Positions 54,030 through 63,433 of a DNA stretch of 64,000 bases are shown one piece after another. Under the pieces are notes generated by a model. That model had not been told where the DNA came from. It saw only the letters and a program-made list of their open reading frames with translations, and did not search any database. The position numbers and the translations under genes were made by a program. Source of the DNA: Syntrophaceae bacterium. GTDB taxonomy: Bacteria; Desulfobacterota; Syntrophia; Syntrophales; Smithellaceae. The stretch spans positions 19,539 through 83,538 of the forward strand of contig JAGPFA010000005.1 of NCBI GenBank assembly GCA_018056765.1, in the 5' to 3' direction. How positions within the stretch are numbered: the first letter of the stretch is position 1; each line of letters opens with the position of its first letter.

Positions 54030-55299
54030 AAACATTTTATTGAAATTACTGCTGGCCGCCGTTCTTATCATAATTATTGTCATCCTGGCGCGCGTTTTCC
54101 TGATACCTCCTTCCGAGACGGTGCAGCAGGCGCAGATTGCCGAAACGGAATATGACCCGGCCGTATGGGGCAGGTACTATCCGCTTCAGTATAAAAGCTA
54201 CCTCAAAAATAAAGAGGAGGCCGCTTCACCAAGCGGTTTCGGAGGCTCGGTAAAATATCAAAAATCGGAAAAAGAGCCGGAGATTCTCACCAACTTTAAA
54301 GGCATGGCTTTCGGCATAGATTATACCGAAGACCGCGGCCATCCCTATGCAATGGAGGATCTGAAGGAAACCAAACGGATCGGCCCCACTACGGCCGGCT
54401 CCTGCATGACCTGCAAGACGGCAAATCTCCGTGACATCTACAAAAAAATGGGCTGGGGCTATGCAAAAACACCTCTGCCGGAACTCATGCCGCTCATCAC
54501 TCATCCCATTGTGTGCGCCAACTGCCATGACCCGAAAACGATGCAACTGCGTGTCATCAACCCCGCGTTCATCGAGGCGATGACCGGCAGAGGCATTGAT
54601 GTAACCAAAGCACCGCGCGAGCAGATGCGCAGCTATGTCTGCGCCCAGTGTCACTCCGAATACTATTTCGAACCGGAAGCGAAACGTGTGATCTTTCCCT
54701 GGGCAAAAGGCCTGCACCCTCAACAGATGTATGAATACTACACGGAAATACCTAACGGTTTTACCATGGACTGGCAGCACCCGGATTCACGGGCAAAGAT
54801 GTTAAAGGCGCAGCACCCCGATTATGAGCTTTTCAGCCGGGGCATACATGCCGCCTCGGGTGTGTCCTGTGCGGACTGTCATATGCCCTATATGCGCGAA
54901 GCAGGACGTAAGTACTCGTCACACTGGGTCACCTCGCCGATGAAGCATATTCAGGCCTCCTGCCGCACCTGTCACGCGCAGGAGGAAAAGTTGCTTCTGG
55001 AGCGTGTCAAAACTGTGCAAAACAATGTTTTCCAGCTCCAGCGGATCGCAGGAATGACCATCGCCCGTGCCCATGAGGCCATCGGCAAGGCAGGCACGGC
55101 GGCGAAAGTAAACAATGAAGGGCTGGAAAAGGCGCGCGAACTGGTGCGTCATGCCCAGTGGTTCTGGGATTTTATCGCCGCAGAAAACTCAATGGGATTT
55201 CACAATCCGGATCAGGCACTAAACGTGCTGGGACGCTCCATTGATCTGGCACATCAGGCGATTGATGCTGCCAACCGGGCGGCCGGCACTCATCATTAA
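54004..55299 (+). CDS. nrfA: Cytochrome c nitrite reductase NrfA
   Basis: Pentahaem enzyme reducing nitrite to ammonia with six electrons, in complex with NrfH. It has 431 residues. The active-site haem has the special CxxCK motif (CMTCK, 134-138), and the other four are CANCH (171-175), CAQCH (213-217), CADCH (289-293) and CRTCH (320-324). An N-terminal hydrophobic segment (about 12-33) is a signal or anchor. The CxxCK haem needs a dedicated lyase, not seen here. The ATG at MEVSKLKS is preferred over an earlier one within nrfH. In an anaerobe this may serve respiration or nitrite detoxification. Confidence 0.97.
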   Translation: MEVSKLKSRNILLKLLLAAVLIIIIVILARVFLIPPSETVQQAQIAETEYDPAVWGRYYPLQYKSYLKNKEEAASPSGFGGSVKYQKSEKEPEILTNFKGMAFGIDYTEDRGHPYAMEDLKETKRIGPTTAGSCMTCKTANLRDIYKKMGWGYAKTPLPELMPLITHPIVCANCHDPKTMQLRVINPAFIEAMTGRGIDVTKAPREQMRSYVCAQCHSEYYFEPEAKRVIFPWAKGLHPQQMYEYYTEIPNGFTMDWQHPDSRAKMLKAQHPDYELFSRGIHAASGVSCADCHMPYMREAGRKYSSHWVTSPMKHIQASCRTCHAQEEKLLLERVKTVQNNVFQLQRIAGMTIARAHEAIGKAGTAAKVNNEGLEKARELVRHAQWFWDFIAAENSMGFHNPDQALNVLGRSIDLAHQAIDAANRAAGTHH

Positions 55300-55315
55300 T
55301 TAAATGACCCGAGAC

Positions 55316-55345
55316 AAAAAAGCGGGGCAAGCCCCGCTTTTTTTG
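55316..55345. terminator. Bidirectional terminator between nrfA and the chemotaxis receptor gene
   Basis: Perfect stem AAAAAGCGGGGC / GCCCCGCTTTTT with a two- to four-base loop and T-runs on both strands, lying between convergent genes. Confidence 0.95.
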
Positions 55346-55358
55346 TTTTGCAGTAAAA

Positions 55359-57251
55359 TCAAAAATCCTGAAAACCTTCCTTGTCAAAAGGGATAACGTC
55401 TTCGGGCCTGTCAGTTTTTTTCTCCTGAGCACGGGCGGCCGTCGGCGGCAGGAGTTTTTGTACACTTTTTTGCGCCTTCGGAGCAGGTGAGTGTGTAACT
55501 GGGGCAGAAGATCCTGCATCTGCATCTCCGGCAATGATTTCCACCATCTGTCGGACACTTCTCTTCATCTGCTCGGCCTGCGCATTCAGCTCTTCGGCGG
55601 CACTTGCTGATTCCTCGGCACTGGCGGCGGTGCTCTGGACCACCTTGTCCATTTCCGAAACGGCCTTGCCAATCTGGCTGATCCCCTGCGCCTGCTCATG
55701 AGACGCAGCAGCAATCTCATCAACCAGTTGACCGACCTTAATGGCGATATCGACATTATCCTGAAAAGCTTCCTGGGTTATCTTAGTCAGCTCACCGCTT
55801 TTTTTAACCGTCTCTATCGTGCCTTCGATGAGAGAGGATGTGTTTTTGGCCGCCTCGGCCGCCCGCACCGCCAGGTTACGGACCTCATCGGCCACCACGG
55901 CAAAACCGGCGCCCGCTTCGCCGGCACGAGCCGCTTCTACGGCAGCGTTGAGCGCTAAGAGGTTTGTCTGAAAAGCAATTTCATCAATGGTTTTGATAAT
56001 TTTCCCCGTCTCTTCGCTGGACCGGGCAACCTCCTGAATAGAATCCACCATACTTTTCATATGCTCATCAACTTTGGCCACCATTTGCTGCGCCTCACCC
56101 ATCCGGGCCTTGGCCTGGGCCGCGTTGTCGGCATTTTGTTTGGTCATCGAGGCTATTTCTTCCAGCGAAGAAGAAGTTTCTTCCAGCGCCGAGGCCTGCT
56201 CCGAGGCTCCCTCGGCCAGTGACTGGCTGGCCGAGGCCACCTGCGCCGAGGCTGCCGCCACCTGCGCCGAAGCGTCATCGAGTTCGCTGGAGATGCGGCC
56301 GATCGGCAGTGCGATACCCTGCGTAATGAAAAATACTCCCACTGCGCCCAGCACCAGTAAGACCAACGCGATCACGACAGTAAAGACGATCAGCCCGTAG
56401 ATAGGGGCCATAAACTCACTATAGTCCTGGGTAAAGCAGACACTCCAGCCGGCTGCCGGCACAGGTGCATACCCGGCTATCTTTTTTACGCCCTGAAAAA
56501 CATATTCGTCAACGCCGATGTCGCCGGCAATCATCCGGGCGGCAAAAGTCTTCATTCCTTCCGTTTGAGCGATATTTGTTTTAAGAATGTGTTCTTTTTT
56601 CGGGTGAGCGATGCACAGCCCTGTTTGGTCTATGATAAAACCGAAAGTGGTAGCACCCAGCCTGGCGGTATATACTTTCTCGGAGATAGAATCCATATTC
56701 AATGTGGACACGACCGCTCCCACTACCTTTCCTGAGCTTGAATATACAGGCGCGGCAAAAACCATGACCGTGTTGCCGGTGGCTTTGGATTTGATAACCG
56801 CACCGGCCGTCATTTGCCCGTCTTTCGCTTTTTGAAAATAGTCCCGGTCTGAAAGATCAAGCTGCCCATCGTCCGAGGAAATCACTTTCCCATCCACTCC
56901 GACAACGAAGATGCTTTCATAGTCAGCGCCGCTTTTTTGGATCAGTCCATCCATTTCTGCAATCATTTCTCTAATTTCCGGGGCATTCGCCATTCCCTCG
57001 CTGTATTTTTCGGCACCTTTGATCACAGCGGCACGCTGTGCCGTTTGAATAACAATTTTTAACTCTGCCGCGACGGCGGCATTTGCCATGTTGGCCATCC
57101 CTTTGGCTACAGCCAGGGCTTCGGACTTCGCCGAACTCTCCAGTGCCCCCATTGATCTGTAAATAGAAATGCCTCCCACGACAAGCACTGGAATCAAAAC
57201 GAAAAGTAAGCCGGCCACCATCATTTTAAAACGCAACGATCTCTTGTTCAC
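55359..57251 (-). CDS. Methyl-accepting chemotaxis protein (Cache sensor)
   Basis: Transmembrane receptor of 630 residues. A signal/membrane segment (about 11-30), a periplasmic dCache-type domain (about 35-270, [23 protein letters not shown] and [15 protein letters not shown]) and a second membrane segment (about 280-304) precede the signalling domain. The hairpin tip contains [24 protein letters not shown], diagnostic of the family. The start is a GTG behind GGAGGTG; the extended reading upstream has no ribosome site. The C-terminal tail ([15 protein letters not shown]) has no clear CheR-binding NWETF pentapeptide. No other chemotaxis gene is nearby. A sigma-28-like promoter lies about 200 bases upstream. 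Confidence 0.95.
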   Translation of the reverse strand: MNKRSLRFKMMVAGLLFVLIPVLVVGGISIYRSMGALESSAKSEALAVAKGMANMANAAVAAELKIVIQTAQRAAVIKGAEKYSEGMANAPEIREMIAEMDGLIQKSGADYESIFVVGVDGKVISSDDGQLDLSDRDYFQKAKDGQMTAGAVIKSKATGNTVMVFAAPVYSSSGKVVGAVVSTLNMDSISEKVYTARLGATTFGFIIDQTGLCIAHPKKEHILKTNIAQTEGMKTFAARMIAGDIGVDEYVFQGVKKIAGYAPVPAAGWSVCFTQDYSEFMAPIYGLIVFTVVIALVLLVLGAVGVFFITQGIALPIGRISSELDDASAQVAAASAQVASASQSLAEGASEQASALEETSSSLEEIASMTKQNADNAAQAKARMGEAQQMVAKVDEHMKSMVDSIQEVARSSEETGKIIKTIDEIAFQTNLLALNAAVEAARAGEAGAGFAVVADEVRNLAVRAAEAAKNTSSLIEGTIETVKKSGELTKITQEAFQDNVDIAIKVGQLVDEIAAASHEQAQGISQIGKAVSEMDKVVQSTAASAEESASAAEELNAQAEQMKRSVRQMVEIIAGDADAGSSAPVTHSPAPKAQKSVQKLLPPTAARAQEKKTDRPEDVIPFDKEGFQDF

Positions 57252-57706
57252 GGTAACACCTCCATAAAAAAACAATATTTGTTAGTCATGATTTATCAGC
57301 AAAAAGGCCTGATCATGCATATCTTCCCAAGAAACCGCAAAAACAGGTTGGACTCACCTGTAAGTCGGTACAGCTTTTAATCTAAGCTCACCCTGCAGAA
57401 GGAAGGGGGACCTGACGGGCAGGCACTCCGATCAGGTCTCGCACAGATACCCAAATATCGGCCATAGGAATAAAAAACTTTAACACATAACTGCAGGCTC
57501 TGCGTTATTAGTCCGGCAATTATAAAGGTAAAATATTCCGCTTTTGTGAATATTTCCATTTGGCGGGGAAAGACTTAAACAATCCCCGATCAGACTTTGG
57601 GGGCAAAGTCGCTTGGGCGCGAACGATAAAATTAAAAGTGTAACGATTCCAACGATATCACGGGACTATGGATTTTACTGAGAAAAACCGGTGTGCGGCG
57701 TCTACT
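57252..57706. other. Intergenic region between receptor and Sel1-protein genes
   Basis: No supportable gene in about 455 bases. It holds the sigma-28-like promoter on the minus strand and a stem-loop GACCTGA / TCAGGTC (57409-57438) in the predicted receptor leader. I looked for a cyclic-di-GMP riboswitch and did not find its conserved bases. Confidence 0.5.
57455..57482 (-). promoter_or_regulatory. Sigma-28 (FliA)-like promoter for the chemotaxis receptor
   Basis: On the minus strand TAAAGTTT is followed, after 12 bases, by GCCGATAT. The flagellar sigma factor consensus is TAAAGTTT, 11 bases, then GCCGATAA. Seven of eight bases match in the second box and all in the first; the spacer is one longer. 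It lies about 200 bases before the receptor start. Confidence 0.55.
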
Positions 57707-59392
57707 TCATTTTTTTTTCGCTTCGTCGAAGACAGGTTCGTATTTTCCATATCCCACCGGTAACGAGGCATGGCGGTCGAAGCGCAAGGCGTTCTGAAAA
57801 CAGACAATTCCTTTGAGGCGAAGCTGGCGGGCCTGACTTACATTGGCCGGGTTAATCAGTGCCAGGTTGCAGATTCCCATATATATGTACGACTGGGCAA
57901 TGTGCCGGAAACCACGGATCCTGGTCGTTTTTTCAAAAATATCTGCCGCGTCCTGAAAACGGCCCTGGGCGAAGATTTCCTGGGCCATTTTGTACTCATC
58001 CTCTCCGGGTGACACTTCCGGCTCCTGCGGTTTTTTGCCTGCTGCCGGCTTTTTCGGCTCCGCCGGTTTTTGCTGCTTCATCTGCTGCTGAAGGATGGAC
58101 ATCACCTGCCCGCCCCTGACGGCAAGAGCAGCCAAGGACGTGTCTCCGGGGTTTTCCCGCTGGGCACGGGCAACGGCGGTTGTAAAGGTATCCATCCAGA
58201 CGGGAATCAGTCTGGCGTTATTTCTGCGATAGGTTTCATTCCGTCCGGCCATTTCCAGTTGCTTGAGCTGTGCTTCAATATTGCGCCGTGCCGCCTCGGT
58301 TTCTTTGTCCAGCACCTTCCAGGCAAAGGCGATAAGCCTTCTTGTCTGTTCCTGGTCAAAGTCGGGGGTCATTAAACCGGAGACAATGGTGCCGAACCTG
58401 TCATCATCTGCCGCCCTGAGCGCCTGCATGGCCTCTTCCACCCGGCTTCTTGTTGTTTCACTGTTGTTGGCGGCCGCCGGCCCGCAAACGGCGGAAATTC
58501 CCCCGTAGTCAGGATCAAGTTCCTGTAAACTGCGGCAAGAACGCAGCACAAGCGGGTTATTGGTGTCTGTTGCCGATTCAATAAACATGCGCCGCACACG
58601 GATGTAGTGGAGAAGTGACTCATCGGCAAACCGCATAAGATCTTCCGAACCACTTTTCGTCTGCCAGCCGGCATTGTCGTTTCGCAGCCCGGACAGTTGT
58701 ACGCGGGCGGCAAATGAAGACCCCGCACATTGTTCGAACCATTGGGCCGCGCGGCCCAAATCCAGAGGAGCGACTTTACCCTCCATATAGATTTTCCCCA
58801 GAGCCATTTGCGCCTTGGCATACCCCTGGCTGGCCGAGCTGTGATACCAGCTCATTGCTTCCCGGGGATTGATTTTCAGCCCCACTCCTTCCCGGAAAAC
58901 CCACCCCATGGCGTACTGCGCAGCCGCCTCTCCCCGTCTGGCTCGTTGTTGGTAGTTTTCAATCCTCCTGACAATTTCACGTCTGAGTCCCTTGTCTTTA
59001 AAAAAAAGTAGTGCCAGGCCGACCTGCGCTCTCTCATCACCGAGTTCTGCCGATTGGAAAAGCCTGTTCAATGCCGGTACTGATTCAGTCACCTGCTGTA
59101 CTCGGCTCCCGCGCATCATCCCCAGATAAAGCAGTCCCTCCGGATCGTTCTGATTTGCCGCCGTTTCGTACCACCTGGCGGCTATTAGCCCATCGGCAGG
59201 AACGTCCACGCCGAACTCATAGAGCTCCCCGACAAGAAGCTGCGCCTTGGCATCTCCCCGCCTGGCCGCCTGCTCCAGTTTTGGGAAATCCTCCTTCGTC
59301 CATTTAGCGGGCGTGCATGAACTCAGAACGCCTGTTGTCACAGTGAGCAAACAAAGAAACACGAAATTTTTGAGCATGTTTTTTAATGACAT
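57707..59392 (-). CDS. Sel1-repeat lipoprotein
   Basis: Exported lipoprotein of 561 residues: signal ends in GVLSSC (lipid cysteine about 26). Sel1-type repeats (about 38-225: DAKAQLLVGELYEFG, EAAAQYAMGWVFREGVGL, YAKAQMALGKIYMEGKV) form a TPR-like solenoid for protein interactions. A middle region without assigned family follows (about 230-430), then a Lys/Pro-rich linker and a C-terminal TPR-like segment (YKMAQEIFAQGRFQDAADIFEK). It is divergent from the kinase operon with 141 bases between; a periplasmic partner of that pathway is possible but not shown. Confidence 0.85.
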   Translation of the reverse strand: MSLKNMLKNFVFLCLLTVTTGVLSSCTPAKWTKEDFPKLEQAARRGDAKAQLLVGELYEFGVDVPADGLIAARWYETAANQNDPEGLLYLGMMRGSRVQQVTESVPALNRLFQSAELGDERAQVGLALLFFKDKGLRREIVRRIENYQQRARRGEAAAQYAMGWVFREGVGLKINPREAMSWYHSSASQGYAKAQMALGKIYMEGKVAPLDLGRAAQWFEQCAGSSFAARVQLSGLRNDNAGWQTKSGSEDLMRFADESLLHYIRVRRMFIESATDTNNPLVLRSCRSLQELDPDYGGISAVCGPAAANNSETTRSRVEEAMQALRAADDDRFGTIVSGLMTPDFDQEQTRRLIAFAWKVLDKETEAARRNIEAQLKQLEMAGRNETYRRNNARLIPVWMDTFTTAVARAQRENPGDTSLAALAVRGGQVMSILQQQMKQQKPAEPKKPAAGKKPQEPEVSPGEDEYKMAQEIFAQGRFQDAADIFEKTTRIRGFRHIAQSYIYMGICNLALINPANVSQARQLRLKGIVCFQNALRFDRHASLPVGYGKYEPVFDEAKKK

Positions 59393-59533
59393 AACTCAAG
59401 ATTACCTCCGTTGTGCCGAAAAATCAAGAAAGAGGATTCATGGTTGTCGTCGGGCCGAAAAATGGATTGAATAATTACACAGGTTATGTTTAAATTTCCC
59501 TAACCGTATCAAGCTATTAGCACTTTGGGCAAA

Positions 59534-61039
59534 ATGAGCGATAACGACAAGACAATACAGAGCATCACACGAATTCATGGATTTGAAATTATCGGCCTTA
59601 TTTCCAATCAGGGCGGGATGTCTGATGTTTATGAGGCGTATCAGCTCTCCATCGGACGGCGGGTAGCGGTAAAAAAACTCAAATCGACTTTTGTGAACGA
59701 TGAAAACATTAAAAGCAGATTTGAAAAAGAAGCCAAACTGCTGGGAAAGCTGAATCATGCCAATATTATCCAGCTCATTGATTTCAGCAACGAGCACCTG
59801 ACGTTGATTATGGAATACGTTGAGGGAAAACCCCTGGATGAGCTTCTTTCGGAAAAGGAAAATCTCTCTATCGAAGAGTCGCTGCGGATTATTTCAGAAG
59901 TGCTCGCCGGTCTTCATTATGCCCACCAACACCGCATCATTCACCGTGATATCAAGCCAGGCAACATTTTCATGACCTATGACGGGCGTGTAAAAATATC
60001 AGACTTCGGCATTGCCAGCATTATCGAAGGTGACGAGATATCGAACAAGACGGAAAAAGGAAACTGGATCGGTACTCCCTCTTATATCGCACCCGAACAG
60101 ATCATCGGCGGCCAGACCGGCCCCTGGACGGATATCTATTCGACAGGAATTACACTTTACCGGCTGACCACCGGAAAGCTGCCTTTCTTCCATGAAAACC
60201 CCATCCAGACAGCTATTATGCACGTCAAGGAACAGCCGGTTCCCCCTCATGAAGTAGCGCCGTTGATTTCAAAGGAATTAAGCCGTATCATCCTCAAGGC
60301 CATTGCCAAGGATCCGCAGGATCGCTTCAGCACTGCGCAGGCATTCAAAGAGGCGGTGGACCGGCTTTTACGCCCCCGCAAAGATAAGGCCTATCTGCAG
60401 GAAGCTAAAGCGGAGTGGGAAAAAGCCTGCCAGCAGCGCACAACACAGAAAAAGCGTTGTCTTTTGAGTTCCATCAAGCTCTCCCAGATGGCCCTTGACG
60501 AAAACCCCGACCTGCCGGAAGCCAGACAGGTTCTTGAAGGAGCCAGCCGTGACCTGAAGAGAATCAGACGGAAAGAATATGCGCTATACGGAGGAGCGGC
60601 ATTGCTGGTCATCGCTGTCATCATCGCGCTTGCCACTAAACTATCCACAGGGGTCGGCAATCTCGACATCTATACAAGCGAAGCGGCCGATGTTTATCTT
60701 GACGGTGTCAAAATCGGCACGGCACCTTTTGTTTTTCAGGGCGTTCGCGCCGGAGAACATAAACTGGCAGTTGAACAGCCAGGCTTTTACCGATCGCCGG
60801 ACAGAACGATCATCATTGAAAAAAACAGGCTCCTGATCGTCAACGAAGCCATCCCCGGCGGTGGCACCGTCACGATTACCTCTTCCAATCCGGGAACTAA
60901 AGTGTATATCAACGGATTGGAAAGCGGAGAAACACCTCTTTCCAGGAAGCTCGTCATCGGGCGTCATACAATCAGCGTAGGGGGCGTGGCGCGTAGCGTT
61001 GTGGTTCAGGAGGGCGACAGCCTGACAGAAAATTTCTAG
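59534..61039 (+). CDS. Ser/Thr protein kinase with PEGA repeats
   Basis: Hanks-type kinase of 501 residues: glycine loop SNQGGMSDVYEA, ATP lysine K47 in VAVKKLK, catalytic HRDIKPGN (H137-N144), DFG at 157-159 and APE at 186-188. The activation loop has threonines and TPSY typical of active kinases. A membrane segment at about 350-370 places two PEGA domains (about 377-440 and 445-500) in the periplasm, perhaps sensing the envelope. A PP2C phosphatase and FHA protein follow in the same orientation. I chose the ATG over an upstream TTG. Confidence 0.94.
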   Translation: MSDNDKTIQSITRIHGFEIIGLISNQGGMSDVYEAYQLSIGRRVAVKKLKSTFVNDENIKSRFEKEAKLLGKLNHANIIQLIDFSNEHLTLIMEYVEGKPLDELLSEKENLSIEESLRIISEVLAGLHYAHQHRIIHRDIKPGNIFMTYDGRVKISDFGIASIIEGDEISNKTEKGNWIGTPSYIAPEQIIGGQTGPWTDIYSTGITLYRLTTGKLPFFHENPIQTAIMHVKEQPVPPHEVAPLISKELSRIILKAIAKDPQDRFSTAQAFKEAVDRLLRPRKDKAYLQEAKAEWEKACQQRTTQKKRCLLSSIKLSQMALDENPDLPEARQVLEGASRDLKRIRRKEYALYGGAALLVIAVIIALATKLSTGVGNLDIYTSEAADVYLDGVKIGTAPFVFQGVRAGEHKLAVEQPGFYRSPDRTIIIEKNRLLIVNEAIPGGGTVTITSSNPGTKVYINGLESGETPLSRKLVIGRHTISVGGVARSVVVQEGDSLTENF

Positions 61040-61137
61040 ATCAAACCGGCGCGCGGCGCGTAGCGGCTGCCTCAATACTTGCGGCAGGCTGATACCGCTT
61101 GAACGTCTGTCGTATTTTTTCACAATGGGAGGCATTC

Positions 61138-61929
61138 TTGATACTGACAGCGAATGGGAAAACCGATCTTGGCCGCATGCGCGACAGGAATGAAGACTTC
61201 ATCCATGTAGATGAAAAGCTTGGTCTGCTTGTCGTGGCCGACGGGATCGGCGGGCGCTCCCGTGGAGAGGTGGCCAGTGAGCTCGCCGTCAGAGCAGTGC
61301 GCGAATATTTTCGTACCGATCATCAGGCGATTGCCGATTATGACCCGGCCTACTCCGTGACCACCAACCAGCTGAACACCGCCGTCATGCAGGCCAATCG
61401 CGCCGTGTATGAGGCGGCGCAGACCTCCCCGGATCTTGAGGGGATGGGTACCACCATCGCGGCCTGCCTGCTTGCCAATGACCAACTGAGCTTCGCCCAT
61501 GTCGGCGACAGTCGAATTTATCTGATCAGATCCGGCAATATGGAGCTATTGACCGCAGATCACTCCTTCGCCGGGGACCATTTTCCCAGGCAGCGGCTTA
61601 CCGGAGAGAGAACATCGTTGCTTTTTAAAAATATTCTCACCCGGGCGGTGGGCGTGGGTGACGAAGTTGTCGCAGATCTGGGCGAGCTCAACGTACTGGC
61701 GGGTGACTTGCTCCTTTTATGCAGTGACGGTCTGTACAACATGATTCCCGATAGTGAAATGCTCCAAATTATTTTGCGCGCGGGTAATGTGCGTGCCGCA
61801 AGTGAAATACTCACTGATATTGCCAACGATAACGGCGGCAGCGATAATATTTCGGCAATCGTCGGCTACATTCACAAAAAAAAATGGCGCCCGTCATGGG
61901 CGGCCATAACCGGACAGCTCCGGAGGTGA
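61138..61929 (+). CDS. PP2C-type Ser/Thr protein phosphatase
   Basis: Metal-dependent phosphatase that should reverse the neighbouring kinase. Visible motifs: GKTDLGRMRDRNED (about 7-20), ADGIGGRSRGE (34-44), GMGTTIAA, AHVGDSRIY, LLLCSDGLY and DNGGSDNISAI; all metal aspartates are kept. The start is probably a TTG five bases after GGGAGG, giving 263 residues that begin close to the first motif. A longer reading from an earlier TTG lacks a ribosome site. It lies 98 bases after the kinase gene and three before the FHA gene. Confidence 0.93.
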   Translation: MILTANGKTDLGRMRDRNEDFIHVDEKLGLLVVADGIGGRSRGEVASELAVRAVREYFRTDHQAIADYDPAYSVTTNQLNTAVMQANRAVYEAAQTSPDLEGMGTTIAACLLANDQLSFAHVGDSRIYLIRSGNMELLTADHSFAGDHFPRQRLTGERTSLLFKNILTRAVGVGDEVVADLGELNVLAGDLLLLCSDGLYNMIPDSEMLQIILRAGNVRAASEILTDIANDNGGSDNISAIVGYIHKKKWRPSWAAITGQLRR

Positions 61930-61932
61930 TGG

Positions 61933-62655
61933 ATGGCAAAAATCTTATTGAGATTCAAAGGAGAAATAGTCGATGAGATCGCTTTGGATAAAGACATTAT
62001 CTCCATCGGCAGAAAAGCAGATAATCATGTCGTCATCGATAATCAGGCCGTATCATCCCATCATGCCATCATTGAAAGACAGGGGGATCAGCTGTTCGTC
62101 GAGGACTTGAAAAGCCTCAACGGCACCTTTCTGAACGGCCGCACCGTGAAGCGTTCTGAAATATTCAATGGAGATGTCATCGTTGTCGGCATCCATGCGC
62201 TCGAAATACAGCTTGACAAAGACCGCTTTGACAAGGCAAAAAATGCTCCCGGGCGCGGACGCTCCATGTTTGAAACGATCGTGATCACCCCGGAGCAGCG
62301 CAGGAGAATTCTTCTGGCCGCCAGCACGACGGCTCCGGATGTTCTGGGCGGCTTTGTCGTCATCAGGGGAGCAGGCGGGCAAAAGGACTACCTTATCCGC
62401 GACAAAGTTTCCAACATAGGCAGTGAAAAAGGCTCTGTCATCAGGCTCAGAGGGTTATTTGCGCCCAGACGCGCCGCTTTGGTCAACCGCCGCAAGGAAG
62501 GGTATTTCATCACCCCCACCAGCAGGAAATCCATAAAGGTAAACGGTAATGTCATCGAACAGCGCCATGACCTTAAAGACGGAGACATTGTGGACATCGG
62601 CAGACTGAAACTGCAATTTTATATCAAAGAACCGGGCTCTGGTACGGACAAATAA
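61933..62655 (+). CDS. Protein with two FHA domains
   Basis: Cytoplasmic 240-residue protein. The first FHA domain (about 2-95) keeps the phosphothreonine-binding residues: GR (26-27), SxxH (S41, H44) and NGT (63-65). The second (about 140-235: YLIRDKVSNIGSEKGSVIRLRG, then SIKVNG) lacks the SxxH pattern and is degenerate. The linker contains FETIVITP, whose threonines could be kinase targets that bind the first FHA domain. Ribosome site GGAGGTGATGG. It completes a kinase-phosphatase-reader operon. Confidence 0.9.
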   Translation: MAKILLRFKGEIVDEIALDKDIISIGRKADNHVVIDNQAVSSHHAIIERQGDQLFVEDLKSLNGTFLNGRTVKRSEIFNGDVIVVGIHALEIQLDKDRFDKAKNAPGRGRSMFETIVITPEQRRRILLAASTTAPDVLGGFVVIRGAGGQKDYLIRDKVSNIGSEKGSVIRLRGLFAPRRAALVNRRKEGYFITPTSRKSIKVNGNVIEQRHDLKDGDIVDIGRLKLQFYIKEPGSGTDK

Positions 62656-62700
62656 GTTTGCAGCGCTGTGATACAGGCGATGCAAAAATTTTGAGGTATT

Positions 62701-63333
62701 ATGTCAAAAAAGAAAACGGCCGCAGAAAAGCCAAAATCAAAAATAAGAGATTTTTTCGAGTCGGTCCTGATTGCCTTTGTAATTGCCGCATTTATTATTT
62801 CCTTTGTCGTGCAGGCCTTTAAAATACCTTCCGGCTCCATGATTCCAACGCTATTGATCGGCGATCATCTTTTCGTCAACAAATTCATCTACGGCGTAAA
62901 AATTCCTTTTTTCCGCAAGACAATCATCCCCGTCACCGATCCCGGACGTGGTGATGTCATCGTCTTCATTTTCCCACAGGACAGGTCAAAGGACTTCATC
63001 AAACGCGTCATCGGATTGCCCGGTGATACGATAGAAATGAAAAACAAAAAGTTGTACATCAATCATGAGGCGTATGAGGACCCCTACGGCGTTTATACCG
63101 ACCCGGTCATCCTGCCTGCCGAAGCCGGCCCACGCGATAATTTCGGTCCACTGACAGTGCCGGAAAATTCACTTTTCGTCATGGGGGACAATCGCGACCA
63201 CAGTCTTGACAGCCGCTTCTGGGGCTTTGTAGAACTCAAAGACGTTTTGGGTAAGGCATTTATCATCTACTGGTCGTGGAACTCTGAGGAGAAAAGCGTG
63301 CGTCTGGAGCGACTGGCGGGATTGATTAAATAA
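62701..63333 (+). CDS. lepB: Signal peptidase I
   Basis: Membrane serine protease that removes signal peptides. It has 210 residues and one N-terminal membrane segment (about 20-39). Catalytic Ser46 is in PSGSMIPTL and Lys101 in IKRVIGLPGD; box E reads GDNRDHSLDSRFWG. The one-segment layout matches Gram-positive and Desulfobacterota-type enzymes. It is 45 bases after the FHA gene, so it may share that operon's transcript. Confidence 0.96.
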   Translation: MSKKKTAAEKPKSKIRDFFESVLIAFVIAAFIISFVVQAFKIPSGSMIPTLLIGDHLFVNKFIYGVKIPFFRKTIIPVTDPGRGDVIVFIFPQDRSKDFIKRVIGLPGDTIEMKNKKLYINHEAYEDPYGVYTDPVILPAEAGPRDNFGPLTVPENSLFVMGDNRDHSLDSRFWGFVELKDVLGKAFIIYWSWNSEEKSVRLERLAGLIK

Positions 63334-63433
63334 ACTGCGACAATCCCTGCAAATACACCACGGGAATATCTTTGACATTACCCCCTTTAAAAAAATGAGC
63401 GGTTATTTCATGACAACGTAAAGAACCACTTCA

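Noticed and set aside
57252..57706. Possible cyclic-di-GMP (GEMM) riboswitch before the chemotaxis receptor
   Set aside because: Conserved GEMM bases and the tetraloop-receptor pair are not present; only one simple stem-loop was seen.
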